A DNA stretch of 64,000 nucleotides from Palsa-504 sp963705835. Its GTDB lineage: Bacteria > Actinomycetota > Actinomycetes > Streptosporangiales > Streptosporangiaceae. The DNA lies in NCBI GenBank assembly GCA_963705835.1, contig CAVPLC010000096.1, positions 21,181-85,180 of the forward strand. The letters are read 5' to 3'. Below the pieces are notes generated by a model. The model was not told the DNA's origin, did no database searches, and saw only the letters and a list, made by a program, of their open reading frames with translations. Positions within the stretch are counted from its first letter, which is position 1. Each line of letters starts with the position of its first letter. Made by a program: the position numbers and the translations under genes. Of the stretch, positions 6,904 to 15,429 are shown piece by piece.

Positions 6904-8580
6904 CGGGCCGCGCCCGGTCCTGGCTCAGCCCGTCGGCAGAGGCTGGGTCAGCGGGAAGCTCCTTGAGCAGGTTTTTCTTGTAGATGAGGATTACCCGGTC
7001 TGCCACCTGGTAGATCGCGGACGGCCGGCCGAAATTCCGCTCGGCAATGGCAGGCGTGATGTTACCTCCCGCGCTGCTGGGGTAGCCGATCACGAACGTC
7101 GCGTCGTGCTGGGATGGGTCGTACCAGGAGGGTTGCGTCTCCCAGTCAAAAGGGATGATCTTGTCGTACGGCAGAACGACCGCGCGGACTTGAACCTGGT
7201 TGCCCGACTGCACGGTGACGGCCGAGGCATCCCAGTACCCGGCGATACCGTACGTCAGGCCGTGCGCCTTCAGCCACGGGGCGATCGACACCGCGGTCGG
7301 TCTAGCCACAGGCAGGGTGGCCGCCGCGGTGAGCGGCAGCAGCGCAGCCAGGGCGGCTGCCGCGATCGCCGCACGGCCACGCCACGCGCCTGCGATGCGC
7401 GCAGGTACGCAGGCCCGGGCCGCGAGCACCGCCCCGAAGGGAAGTATCGCCACGATCTCGTACGCGTTATTGGGACTCGCCAGCGCGGAGACCACGTACG
7501 CCCCGGCGAGAAGAACGATCGCGACCGCCAGCAGTTGCTCGGACCAGCTCGCGGTCCGCCATGTCCAGATGACTCTCCCGAAGCCGAACAGGGCGGCCAG
7601 CAGGCAGATCAGCCCGAAGCTGACTCCGGCCAGGCCAAGGACGGCCCGTGGGTCGGCGACCACTCCGAACAGGGTGCGGATGGACATCAGCGTCAGCGCC
7701 ACGTGATGTGGCCATTGCCCCGCAGGCGAGATCCTGGTCGACGGCGGGACCATCGCGAACGCGCCGAAGTGCTTCATCGCCGCGCGGAGCAGCGGCGCCA
7801 GCAGGAGCGACGCGGCGGCGGCCAGCATGATCGCAGCGTCGGCGGTCCGGATCTTCCGCACGGCCAGGATGCGGTAGGCGCACACCAGCAGGATCGCCGG
7901 TACGGCGACGTAGCGAACGGTGGCGTCACCGATCTGGCCGGCGCACAAGATCGCGCAGAGCAGCGGCGACGTGAAACGCCGGCCGGGGCCCGATCGACCA
8001 GCAGGAACGAGACCAGCATGATCGCGGAGGTCCCGGTGTGGTCGGGCTCCTCCAGCAGGAACGACACACCCGAACGGGTGAGGAGCGGGGATCCCAGCAC
8101 CGCGATTACGGCTGCGCACCGGGCCGCCCTGGACAGGCCCTTGCTGCCGGCCGCGGCCAGGGCCGCAGCGCACGCCACGACGATCAGGTAAGTGAGCGCG
8201 GAGACCACGTGACAGGTCAGCAGGCTCAGCCCGAGCACTGCCTCGGTGATCGCGTACAGCGGCAGTTCGAGGGTGTAATACGTCGCGTCGCCGATGATCC
8301 AGCCGTGCAGCAGGAGATGGCCGTGGAGGATGTCCCACCCCTGCAGCGCGTTGTTCGCCCCGTCGGAGTTCATCCCGAAGCTGAGCGAGATCCGCAGCAG
8401 GAAGGCGAACAGAGCGATACCGCAGCCGATCCACACCGCCGCCTGCCACCAGCGGCGCACCGCCGGACGCCTGACGGGAGTCTCCTGGCCGGCCGGGGCC
8501 GGGATCTGCCGCGGCTGCGGCGCTGTTCCTCGCGCACCTACCAGGTCGGCCCGACCCGAATGCGGCTCCCCGGCATCCAT
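6878..8580 (-). CDS. GT-C-like integral membrane glycosyltransferase, frameshifted near 7985
   Basis: The N-terminal part (from MDAGEPHSGRADLVG) and the C-terminal part lie in two frames that join near 7985, after LLVDRAPA and before RRFTSPLLCAIL. Together they give about 567 residues with about ten membrane helices. They also contain an early acidic loop (LSFGMNSDGANNALQGWDIL) typical of GT-C enzymes, and a C-terminal extracytoplasmic domain (SWYDPSQHDATFVIGYPS, then GGNITPAIAERNFG). GT-C enzymes use polyprenyl-phosphate sugars outside the membrane. Together with the GT2 and SMR genes it forms a likely lipid-sugar relay. No second lesion is seen, so the break may be a sequence error. The start is leaderless-type (TATGGT, six bases). 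Confidence 0.7.
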
Positions 8581-8586
8581 ACCTGG

Positions 8587-8592
8587 ACCATA
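8587..8592 (-). promoter_or_regulatory. Putative -10 box for the leaderless GT-C gene
   Basis: TATGGT on the reverse strand, six bases, then the ATG at 8578-8580. Confidence 0.45.
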
Positions 8593-8605
8593 CTAAGAAC
8601 TCGAC

Positions 8606-8862
8606 ATGAGGTATCGAGGCCACGATTCAGCCACGGCGACCAGCCAGGCGGTGGCATATTCGCTCACCCCGGCGCCTCCCGCCGTCCGGTGCGCGTGGTG
8701 CGATCACGTCTTCGACGCCGGTGACGTCCACCTCTCCGGCCGGATCCGATGTGCCCGCTGCGGCGTGGCGACGACGTCACCATGGCCGAGCGATGCGCAG
8801 CTGCACGAGACCTACGCCAGCTGGAATCGCCCTGCGACGGGCCGGTTCGCCGGCCTCGGGGA
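8606..8862 (+). pseudogene. Truncated SAM-methyltransferase-type gene, N-terminal zinc-ribbon part only
   Basis: About 86 codons encode a zinc-ribbon-like start (VRCAWCDHVFDAGDVHLSGR, then IRCARCGVATTSPWPSDAQL) and then HETYASWNRPATGRFAGLGD. This layout is seen at the N-terminus of actinobacterial class I methyltransferases acting in sugar or lipid pathways. After GLGD the frame runs without homology into the antisense of rmlB/rmlA, so the methyltransferase core is missing. The break lies between about 8860 and 8885, where a reverse-strand rmlB start is also cut. It is a deletion or a misjoin, not simple decay. Confidence 0.6.
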
Positions 8863-8873
8863 TTCAGCCGTGC

Positions 8874-8897
8874 GGCCCCCGTCACCAGGATCCTCAT
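8874..8897 (-). pseudogene. First eight codons of an rmlB-like (dTDP-glucose 4,6-dehydratase) gene, truncated
   Basis: Right after rmlA, with a GGAGG ribosome binding site, the reverse strand reads MRILVTGA, the Rossmann start of RmlB-type sugar dehydratases. It then abruptly becomes unrelated sequence that is the antisense of the truncated methyltransferase. It marks the right edge of the junction near 8870. The position downstream of rmlA is the normal place for rmlB. Confidence 0.45.
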
Positions 8898-8911
8898 GCA
8901 GCCTCCGAGAG

Positions 8912-9980
8912 TTAGGAGCTGATCTGCACCTTGCTGTGGTCCCCGAGGACGAGCCGGTGCGCCTGCCGGACCGGGGGTGCCGGGGTGACGTCGGCGTGGT
9001 GGCCGATGAGGGAGGCCTCGATCCGGCGGACGCCGCGGATCGAGGCCCCGGCCAGCACGATGGAGTACTCGATCTCGCTGTCGGCGATGACGCAGCCCGC
9101 CGCCACCGAGGTGAACGGGCCGATGTAGGACCCCGTCACCTCGGTGCCGGCGCCGATGATGACCGGCCCGACGATCCGCGACCCGGTGACCCGGGCCCCC
9201 GCCTCGATCACCACCCGGCCGATCAGCTCGCTGGCCCGGTCCACCTCCCCGGCCACCGCCGGCTCCACGCTCTCCAGCACCATCCGGTTGACCTCGAGCA
9301 TGTCCGCGACGTTCCCGGTGTCCTTCCAGTACCCCGAGATGACCGTGGAGGTGACCGTGCGGCCGCTGGCCATCAGGTACCCGATGGCCTCGGTGATCTC
9401 CAGCTCGCCCCGCCGCGACGGGGCCAAGGCCGGCCACCGCCTCGTGCACCGCCGCCGTGAACAGGTACACCCCCACCAGCGCCAGGTCACTGCCCGGCCG
9501 TTCCGGCTTTTCCTCCAGCCCGATGACCTGCCCCGCGCCGTCCAGCTCGGCCACCCCGAACTGCCGCGGGTCCGGCACCGCGGTCAGCAAGATGTGCGCG
9601 TCCGGCCGGGACGCCCGGAACTCCTCCACCACCCCGGCGATCCCGCCCACGATGAAGTTGTCCCCCAGGTACATCACGAAATCATCCTCGCCCAGGAACT
9701 CCCGCGCCACCAGCACCGCATGCGCCAGCCCCAGCGGCGCCGCCTGCCGGATATACGTCACCGCCAGCCCGAACGCGCCGCCATCCCCCACCGCCGCCCG
9801 GATCGCCGCCGCCGTATCACCCACCACGATCCCCACCTCGGTGATGCCCGCCTCCGCGATCGCCTCCAGCCCGTAAAACAGCACCGGCTTGTTCGCCACC
9901 GGAACCAGCTGCTTAGCCGAGGTATGCGTGATCGGCCGCAACCGCGTCCCCGAACCCCCCGCCAGCACCAGCGCCTTCAC
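8912..9980 (-). CDS. rmlA: Glucose-1-phosphate thymidylyltransferase (long, LbH-containing form), frameshifted near 9428
   Basis: The N-terminal frame begins VKALVLAGGSGTRLRPITHT (nucleotidyltransferase signature) and has FVMYLGDNFIVGG and IGLEEKPERPGSDLALVGVY. Near 9428 the frame changes to RRGELEITEAIGYLMASGRT and a left-handed beta-helix tail (GPVIIGAGTEVTGSYIGPFT). Total is about 355 residues, the length of the actinobacterial long-form enzyme. It makes dTDP-glucose from glucose-1-phosphate and dTTP, the entry to dTDP-rhamnose and other deoxysugars. The GTG at 9978-9980 matches the family start. One single-base indel explains the break; no other damage is visible. Confidence 0.85.
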
Positions 9981-10054
9981 CCACCGGAGCCTACCGCCTC
10001 GGCTCGTCACGCGGCGGCAGGCCGGCCCGGCCGGGAGCGACGTTCACGCAGGTG

Positions 10055-10081
10055 GGCGGAGGCGGACGGGAATCGAACCCG
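10055..10081 (-). repeat. 27-bp duplicate of the tRNA-Sec 3' end (candidate att site)
   Basis: Identical to 15403-15429, which covers the acceptor 3' strand, discriminator and T arm of the complete tRNA-Sec gene, in the same orientation. Similarity continues weakly for about 24 further bases. The rest of a tRNA is absent here, so it is a fragment, not a gene. The geometry (a tRNA 3' end repeated at the far end of a segment) is that of an integrated element with attL and attR. Confidence 0.65.
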
Positions 10082-10161
10082 TCAGGGCTGCGGTGCAGCG
10101 GGAAACGCTGATCGATCGGCGGACCTCGATGGCGCCTCATCATCCCCGGCAGGCCGGGGTG

Positions 10162-11719
10162 TTACCCGGCGCGCGCTGGTGGTCCGTGGCTGTGGAGCAC
10201 CTTGGTGCGGTCCGGGTTCCAGGCGGTGGTCGTCCCGTCCGGGTTCAGGACCAGGGTCCAGCCCCACCGGTGGATCACGATCTGGTGGTGGAAGAAACAC
10301 AGCAAGACGCAGCCTTTGACGCTGGTGGGGCCGCCGTCGGCCTTGTGCTTGACGTGGTGGACTTCGCAGGCCCGGGCGGGCTGGCGGCAGCCGCCGGCCC
10401 ACTGGCAGTGCTGGTCCCGCAGGATGACCGCGTTGCGGATCGCGGCCGGGACGGTCTCGGAGTAGCCGATGTCCAGCGGCAGGCTCGGGCCGGCTAGCCG
10501 GGCGCCGAGCTGGCGGGTGCGCAGGAAGCTGGCCAGCCCGCCGGGGCCGGACAGGAGGTCGACGGCCTTGCCGATGATGGCTTTCTGCAGGGCCTCGCGG
10601 GCCGGGGACGCCGATGCGGGGGCATCGGCCGGGGCTGCCTGGGCCGGCTGGTCCCGATCGGCGGCGTGGTCGAGGCGATCGAGCTGGACGCACAGCTTGA
10701 CCAGGCCGTCCAGGGCGGCGATGTCCACGTCGCCGGTGACGACGGGGGTGATGACGGCGTCGCAGGTCACGGCGCGGGCGGCGGCCCCGTCCAGCCAGGC
10801 GGCGCCGTCGCCGCCGGCCACCGAAGCCGCGGCCCGGGCCCCGGCCCACCTGGCCTGCACCGCGGTGATCCATTCACGTTGCAGGACCGATCCGGCGTCC
10901 AGGGCGCGCAGCTCGGCGAGGGAAACGTGCGCCCAGGCTTTGACCGGCTGGCCGGCCCGCTCGGGGAGCAGGCCGCTGGCGGCCAGCCGCCGCATCGCCT
11001 CGTGCAGCGCATCATGGTAGCGCTGGCCCTGGGTGCGGGTGTCCTCCGCGCCCATCGGAGCGGACAGCGCGTCCAGTACCGCGGACATGACGGCCGTGCA
11101 TTCTGGGGTCAGATCGGCGTTCAGGAGTCCGGCACCGCCGATGGTGGTCTCCAGGCGCAGCGAGCGGTCCTCGAAGCCCGGGTCGTCGTCGGTGGTGTCC
11201 TGCGGAGCGCGGGCCCGGATCTCGGCGGCCAGGCCGGCCAGGTCCCGCTCGCCGGCGCCGGCCCGGGCGGCGGCGATGAGGATCTCATCGGCGGCCTGGC
11301 GGCAGTCCCCGGGGAGCTTGTCGGTCCAGCGGCACAGCTTGCGGGCCAGCGACTCGGACAGGATCGTGCCCTGGGCCAGCGCGGCGACCACCTGCGGGTG
11401 CGTGGTGACCCGGCGGGCCCAGCCGATGTGGCCCGCCGCCGCGCCCTTGCTGACCCCGGTCTTGTGGATCAGCCACGCGCGGGCCGAGTACAGCCGCGTC
11501 CGCCGAGTAGCCGTGCCCGGCGGTGAACGCGTTCAGGATCAGGGCCCGGGCCGCGGTGAGGACGGCCTCGATCTGCTCCAGGCCCTGCAGGCACTCGGCC
11601 TGCGCTTCGGCCGGCATCGCGATCGGGTCGACAGCGACCAGGGAATCCAGCCAGGCCCGCGCCCCGGCCAGCGCCTGGGTCGCGCTGGCCGGCGTCGGTG
11701 CGGTGTCGGGCTGGCACAC
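10162..11719 (-). CDS. DUF222/HNH endonuclease domain protein (13E12-type), frameshifted near 11500
   Basis: The N-terminal frame (VCQPDTAPTPASATQALAGA) reaches HGYSADA near 11500. It then continues in the other frame as RLYSARAWLIHKTGVSKGAA up to LHSHGPPARAG. About 515 residues in all: a long helical DUF222 region, then a C-terminal HNH nuclease, CQWAGGCRQPARACEVHHVK with GCVLLCFFHHQIVIH, carrying the expected Cys and His metal ligands. This family is highly multicopy in actinobacteria and is often linked to mobile DNA; its substrate is unknown. The GTG at 11717-11719 is the likely start. It is the first gene inside the tRNA-Sec-bounded segment. Confidence 0.8.
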
Positions 11720-11942
11720 CTGGAGGTCACCCCCGATCCTGGCGCTGGTTGTTTGTTTAGCTCGATTCTACCCTCCGGCGAGGACATTTCCCTTGAGAAA
11801 ATGCCGTGTTGTCGTTTATTATCGAAATAGTTAACGATGAGATGTATGTGCTTGCCGAGGTGCTTGGTGGCCGTGGTGAAGTCGCGCGAGAAGGAGGGGG
11901 CGCACCACTGTCCGTTCGGAGGAATGATTTTGAATTTCGGGG

Positions 11943-12071
11943 TTAGCGGAGGAGTTCCCGGCCGATGACTAGTTGCTGGATCTGGGTGGCGCCCTCGTAG
12001 ATGCGGAACAGGCGGAAGTCGCGGCAGACGCGCTCGACGGGGATGCCGCGGTCACCGATGCGGCCGACGGC
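11943..12071 (-). pseudogene. C-terminal remnant of an acyl-CoA dehydrogenase
   Basis: The reverse strand reads AVGRIGDRGIPVERVCRDFR, then LFRIYEGATQIQQLVIGREL and LR before a TAA at 11943-11945. This is the unmistakable last helix pair of acyl-CoA dehydrogenases (the RIYEGxxxIQ motif near the FAD). Only about 42 codons are recognisable; upstream the frame loses similarity and meets the next gene's leader. It is a fragment left by a deletion or insertion. Between it and the HNH gene (about 11720-11942) lies AT-rich sequence in which I see no gene. Confidence 0.6.
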
Positions 12072-12131
12072 TTCCGGCGCAGCCTGTTCGCTGATCTGCC
12101 GGCGGCGGGTAACCCGTGGCGGGGCCGTCGG

Positions 12132-12145
12132 ACACTTATGAGTGT
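12132..12145. promoter_or_regulatory. Small palindrome upstream of the BFN-like/sigma gene pair
   Basis: ACACT-TATG-AGTGT, a perfect 5-bp dyad with a 4-base centre, about 40 bases before the GTG at 12185. It is the only symmetrical element in this leader and may be an operator or part of a promoter. This is weak evidence. Confidence 0.25.
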
Positions 12146-12184
12146 GGGCCGAGTCGCTGTCTCGCTGTCTCCTGGAGGACCGTC

Positions 12185-13216
12185 GTGACGATTGTCCGCA
12201 TCGTGCTTGCTGATCCCCGGACCGGAGGCCCGCCGGACGGCAGTGACGTGAACGGCCGGCACCTCATCGTGCTCGCCGACACAGTGCCTGCCGAGGATGG
12301 CGGTCACCGGGCGGTGCCGCTGTGGCTGCCGGGTTTGGATTTCAAGTTGCTGTGGTGGCTGCTGGACCGGCCTGCCAGGGACGCCGTGATGGCCGGTGTC
12401 CTGGAGGAGACAGCGGCCCGGCTGCTGCACGCGGCCGGGGTGGCGGTGACCGCCGTGGACATCGACCCGGCCGGCGAGGATGTGCCGGAGCTGCGCTCGG
12501 GCACGGCCGCGGCGCGGGTCGAGCTGGCCGCGGCCGCCGGAACCCGGTATGTGACGGTGAGCGCCGGGTACGGCCTGAAACTGGCGGTCGCGGCCGGGGC
12601 GCCGGTCCGGGTGGCCGATGCGGTGATGGACCGGCTCGCGGTCCCGGTCCACGGCGAGGACGTGCATGCGCCGTTCCTGCTGCCCTCGGCCGTCCGGCCG
12701 CCGGGCGATCCCGGGCAGCGGCAGCGTTTCGAGCCGCGGAACATGGCGTTCACCGACGGCCTGGACCGGTGGGAGCTGGCTGGCAGCTTCCTTGATGCCG
12801 GCCGGCCGCACTGGCAGGACTATTCCCGCGCCGCCGCAGACGGGACCGCAGTGCTGGCCTCCGCGGTCCCGCAGCCCTCCGGGTTCGCCGTCCTGTTCCA
12901 GGAGATCTACGCCGACGACTACCGCGGCCGCACGGTCACCTTCCGCGGGCAGCTGCGCACCACCGGCGTGGCCGGCCAGGCCGGGCTGCATCTGGCCGCG
13001 GGCCGGCCCGTCGACCCTCCCGGCGAACACCTGCGCGACCGCGGCGGCAGCAGCCTGACCGGCCCGGGCAGCAGCGACTGGACCTGGCATGACGTCACGA
13101 TGCCCGTCCCCGGCGACGCTGGCGTCATCCGGTTCGGCATCTCGCTGGCCGGCCGCGGCCGCATCGAGCTGCGCAACCCGGAACTGTCCCCGGCCCGGCC
13201 GGGAACCCGGGAGTAA
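12185..13216 (+). CDS. BFN-like (DUF151-like) domain plus jelly-roll domain protein, function unknown
   Basis: 343 residues from a GTG with GGAGG about seven bases upstream. The first half (VRIVLADP, HLIVLADT, HRAVPLWLPG, ARLLHAAGVAVTAVDI, GAPVRVADAVMDRL) follows the fold and order of bifunctional nuclease (DUF151) domains. The usual DARPSDA-type motif is replaced by VTVSAGYGLKLA, so nuclease activity is doubtful. The second half (RFEPRNMAFTDGLDRWELAG, FAVLFQEIYADDYRGRTVTF, VIRFGISLAGRGRIELRNPE) is a beta jelly-roll of the kind found in carbohydrate-binding-like effector domains. The next gene, eight bases on, repeats both domains behind an ECF sigma factor. A shared regulatory role is inferred, not shown. 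Confidence 0.65.
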   Translation: MTIVRIVLADPRTGGPPDGSDVNGRHLIVLADTVPAEDGGHRAVPLWLPGLDFKLLWWLLDRPARDAVMAGVLEETAARLLHAAGVAVTAVDIDPAGEDVPELRSGTAAARVELAAAAGTRYVTVSAGYGLKLAVAAGAPVRVADAVMDRLAVPVHGEDVHAPFLLPSAVRPPGDPGQRQRFEPRNMAFTDGLDRWELAGSFLDAGRPHWQDYSRAAADGTAVLASAVPQPSGFAVLFQEIYADDYRGRTVTFRGQLRTTGVAGQAGLHLAAGRPVDPPGEHLRDRGGSSLTGPGSSDWTWHDVTMPVPGDAGVIRFGISLAGRGRIELRNPELSPARPGTRE

Positions 13217-13224
13217 CACAGAGC

Positions 13225-14751
13225 ATGGACATCCCGGACGGCGACCTGGTCCGGCTGGCCCGCGACGGCGATCCCGCCGCGTTCCGGCTGCTGGTCGAAC
13301 GGCACCTGCCGATGGCGCGCGCCCGCGCGGCCCGGCTGTGCCCGCAGCCAGACGACGCCGACGACGCCGTGCAAGACGCGTTCTTGCAGGCGTTCATCGC
13401 CCTGGACCGGCTGCGCGACCCCGACCGGTTCGCCGGCTGGCTGGGCGGCATCGTGGCCAACGTCTGCCGCGCCCAGCGGCGCCGGGCGCCGCTGACCCTG
13501 CTCGGCGACTGGCCCGAGAACCTGCACCCGGCCTCGGCCGGCAGCCTGCCGTCGGCTGAGGACCTGGACCGCGCCGACGCGCTGGGCCGCGCGGTCGCCG
13601 GCCTGCCCCCCGGGCAGCGCCAGGCCGTCACCCTGTTCTACTACGCCGACCAGCCCGCCGGCCAGATCGCCGGCACTCCCGGCGCCGCCAAGGCCAGCCT
13701 GCACAAGGCCCGCCGCCGGCTGCGCGAGTACGTCACCGCGCACCGCCCCGACCTCATCCCCGCCACCTCCCGGAGAACCCCCATGACTGCCGTCCGCATC
13801 GCGCACGCCGACCCCTGGCCAGGACGCCAGCCAGTCGGCCTTGTGGTGCTCGCCGACGACGCCGGCCACCGGGCGCTGCCGGTCCGGCTGCCCGCCCTCG
13901 GCGTCTGGCGCCTGCTCGCCCGCTCCGACGACCGCGACCAGGAACACCCCGACGACGACGCCGGGCAGATGACCGGCCGGCTGCTGCACGCGGCCGGGAT
14001 CACCGTGACCGCCGTGACCGTCACCGACCTGGGCCCGGCGGTGACCGCCACGCGGGTAGGCATCGCCGTGCCCGGCGGGACCCGGCAGGTCACCACCCGC
14101 CTGGCCGACGGCCTGGCCCTGGCGGTCATCACCGGCGCGCCGCTGGCCGTCGACGACCCGGTGATGGACCGGCTCGCCGAGCCCGTCACCGGCCCCGACC
14201 CGCTCGGCCCGTTCCGCAGCCGCCAGCAGGCACCCCCCGGGCCGCCCGAGCACACGCGGTTCGAGCCGCGCAACCTGGCGTTCACCGACGGCCTGCACCG
14301 ATGGCAGCTCGATGGCACCTTCCTGCGCCAGGCCGGGTTCCACGACCAGGACTATTCCTGCACCACTGAAGACGGGCGGGTGATCCTGACCGCGGCCGTG
14401 CCCGGACCCGCCGGATTCGCCGTCCTCAGCCAGGAGATCGAACCCGACGACTACCGCGGCCGCGCCGTCACCTTCCGCGGCGACCTGCGCACCACCGACG
14501 TCGCCGACCGCGCCGGACTGGTGCTCCGCATCCCCCGCCAAGGACGGCGACCGGCCCCACCGGATCCCTGGCACGATCCCGAGAACCACTTCGCCCTCGT
14601 CAGCGGAACCGGCGACTGGACCCGCCACGAGGTCACCGCCCAGGTCCCGGCCGATGCCATCAGCATCATCTTCGGCGTCTTCCTGAACGGCCGCGGCCAG
14701 ATCGAACTCCGCAACCCGCAACTCGAACCACACGCGGCAACCGGTGGATAG
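13225..14751 (+). CDS. ECF sigma factor fused to BFN-like and jelly-roll domains
   Basis: 508 residues in three parts. Residues 1-180 are an ECF sigma factor: region 2 FRLLVERHLPMARARAARLC and DDADDAVQDAFLQAFIALDR, region 4 LPPGQRQAVTLFYYADQPAG then AKASLHKARRRLREYV. Residues about 187-335 repeat the BFN-like domain of the preceding protein (VVLADDAGHRALPVRLPALG, GAPLAVDDPVMDRLAEPV). Residues about 345-503 repeat its jelly-roll (RFEPRNLAFTDGLHRWQLDG, GFAVLSQEIEPDDYRGRAVT). The C-terminal domains could sense a ligand and control the sigma part. An internal ATG with its own ribosome binding site at 13771-13785 suggests the fusion arose by loss of a stop codon between two genes. The frame is intact. 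Confidence 0.75.
   Translation: MDIPDGDLVRLARDGDPAAFRLLVERHLPMARARAARLCPQPDDADDAVQDAFLQAFIALDRLRDPDRFAGWLGGIVANVCRAQRRRAPLTLLGDWPENLHPASAGSLPSAEDLDRADALGRAVAGLPPGQRQAVTLFYYADQPAGQIAGTPGAAKASLHKARRRLREYVTAHRPDLIPATSRRTPMTAVRIAHADPWPGRQPVGLVVLADDAGHRALPVRLPALGVWRLLARSDDRDQEHPDDDAGQMTGRLLHAAGITVTAVTVTDLGPAVTATRVGIAVPGGTRQVTTRLADGLALAVITGAPLAVDDPVMDRLAEPVTGPDPLGPFRSRQQAPPGPPEHTRFEPRNLAFTDGLHRWQLDGTFLRQAGFHDQDYSCTTEDGRVILTAAVPGPAGFAVLSQEIEPDDYRGRAVTFRGDLRTTDVADRAGLVLRIPRQGRRPAPPDPWHDPENHFALVSGTGDWTRHEVTAQVPADAISIIFGVFLNGRGQIELRNPQLEPHAATGG
13771..13785 (+). promoter_or_regulatory. Internal ribosome binding site and ATG inside the sigma fusion
   Basis: CGGAGAACCCCCATG: a GGAGA core six to seven bases before an in-frame ATG (codon 187). 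The product would begin MTAVRIAHADP, matching the start VTIVRIVLADP of the neighbouring free-standing protein. It could give a separate BFN-like/jelly-roll protein from the same message. Confidence 0.4.
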
Positions 14752-14770
14752 CAGGGAACCAGGTAACGCC

Positions 14771-15238
14771 TCAGTCGACGTGCGGGCAGGAGCCGTCGAG
14801 CCAGTCGCGGAGCTGCCGCCGCTGCGTCGGGTGGATGTCCAGGCTCTCCAGGTCGGCGGCCGCCACCCAGCAGACATCGCTGGCCTCGTCATTCGCGGCC
14901 GGGATGCCGCTGACCGGCCGGCCGAGCAGGATCAGCTCCCACTCCTGGCGGATCTCCCCGTCGGTGTAGGCGACGATGTGGCCTGGGTCGGAGTAGACGC
15001 CGAGGATGCCGGTGATCTCGGCCAGCACGCCGGTCTCCTCCTGGGTCTCGCGGATCGCGCACTGGGTGGGGGTCTCGCCGAGTTCCTGCTTGCCCATCGG
15101 GATGGCCCACTGCCCGGTGTCGCGGCGCCGCTGGAGCAGAACGCGGCCCTGGTCGTCGACGGCCAGGATGCCGCAGGCGGGTACCAGGCTGTTCGGCTTT
15201 GGCGCCGCCGGGTCGTTCCAGTACTCGACACGTCCCAT
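14771..15238 (-). CDS. NUDIX hydrolase
   Basis: 155 residues from the ATG at 15236-15238 (MGRVEYWNDPAAPKPNSLVP). The complete Nudix box is present, GKQELGETPTQCAIRETQEE then TGV, matching GX5EX7REUXEEXGU, so Mg2+-dependent pyrophosphohydrolase activity is expected. Substrates could be oxidised nucleotides, ADP-ribose or nucleotide sugars; the sequence does not say. A truncated gene ends nine bases before the start, so this was probably the second gene of an operon. It lies just inside the tRNA-Sec end of the candidate island, convergent with the sigma fusion. Confidence 0.88.
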   Translation of the reverse strand: MGRVEYWNDPAAPKPNSLVPACGILAVDDQGRVLLQRRRDTGQWAIPMGKQELGETPTQCAIRETQEETGVLAEITGILGVYSDPGHIVAYTDGEIRQEWELILLGRPVSGIPAANDEASDVCWVAAADLESLDIHPTQRRQLRDWLDGSCPHVD

Positions 15239-15246
15239 GACCTCGT

Positions 15247-15345
15247 TCAGACCTCCTCGCCGTTCCAGGGTTTCGCGGTCTCCCAGACACGCTCGAAGCA
15301 GGCGACGTAATGGTCGACCAGCTGGCCGCCGTCCAGGCGCCGCGC
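15247..15345 (-). pseudogene. C-terminal fragment of an unidentified protein
   Basis: Reading toward the Nudix gene, the reverse strand gives RRLDGGQLVDHYVACFERVW then ETAKPWNGEEV and a stop. The composition is that of a real protein end (similar helices close some XRE/DUF-type actinobacterial regulators), but the rest of the gene is absent upstream, where the tRNA-Sec flank begins. I cannot name the family. Confidence 0.35.
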
Positions 15346-15402
15346 TCAGCCGCCGTGGCCGCGGACAGGTCAGGTACTGGCGAACGTCAGACCCTGCCAA
15401 CT

Positions 15403-15429
15403 GGCGGAGGCGGACGGGAATCGAACCCG
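15403..15429 (-). repeat. 27-bp sequence shared with 10055-10081 (tRNA-Sec end of the candidate att pair)
   Basis: This is the 3' acceptor strand and T arm of the tRNA-Sec gene, exactly repeated 5.3 kb to the left in the same orientation. Confidence 0.65.

Noticed and set aside
10055..10110. A second tRNA gene at 10.05 kb
   Set aside because: Only the T arm and acceptor 3' strand are present, with no anticodon arm or 5' acceptor strand, so it was kept as a repeat only.
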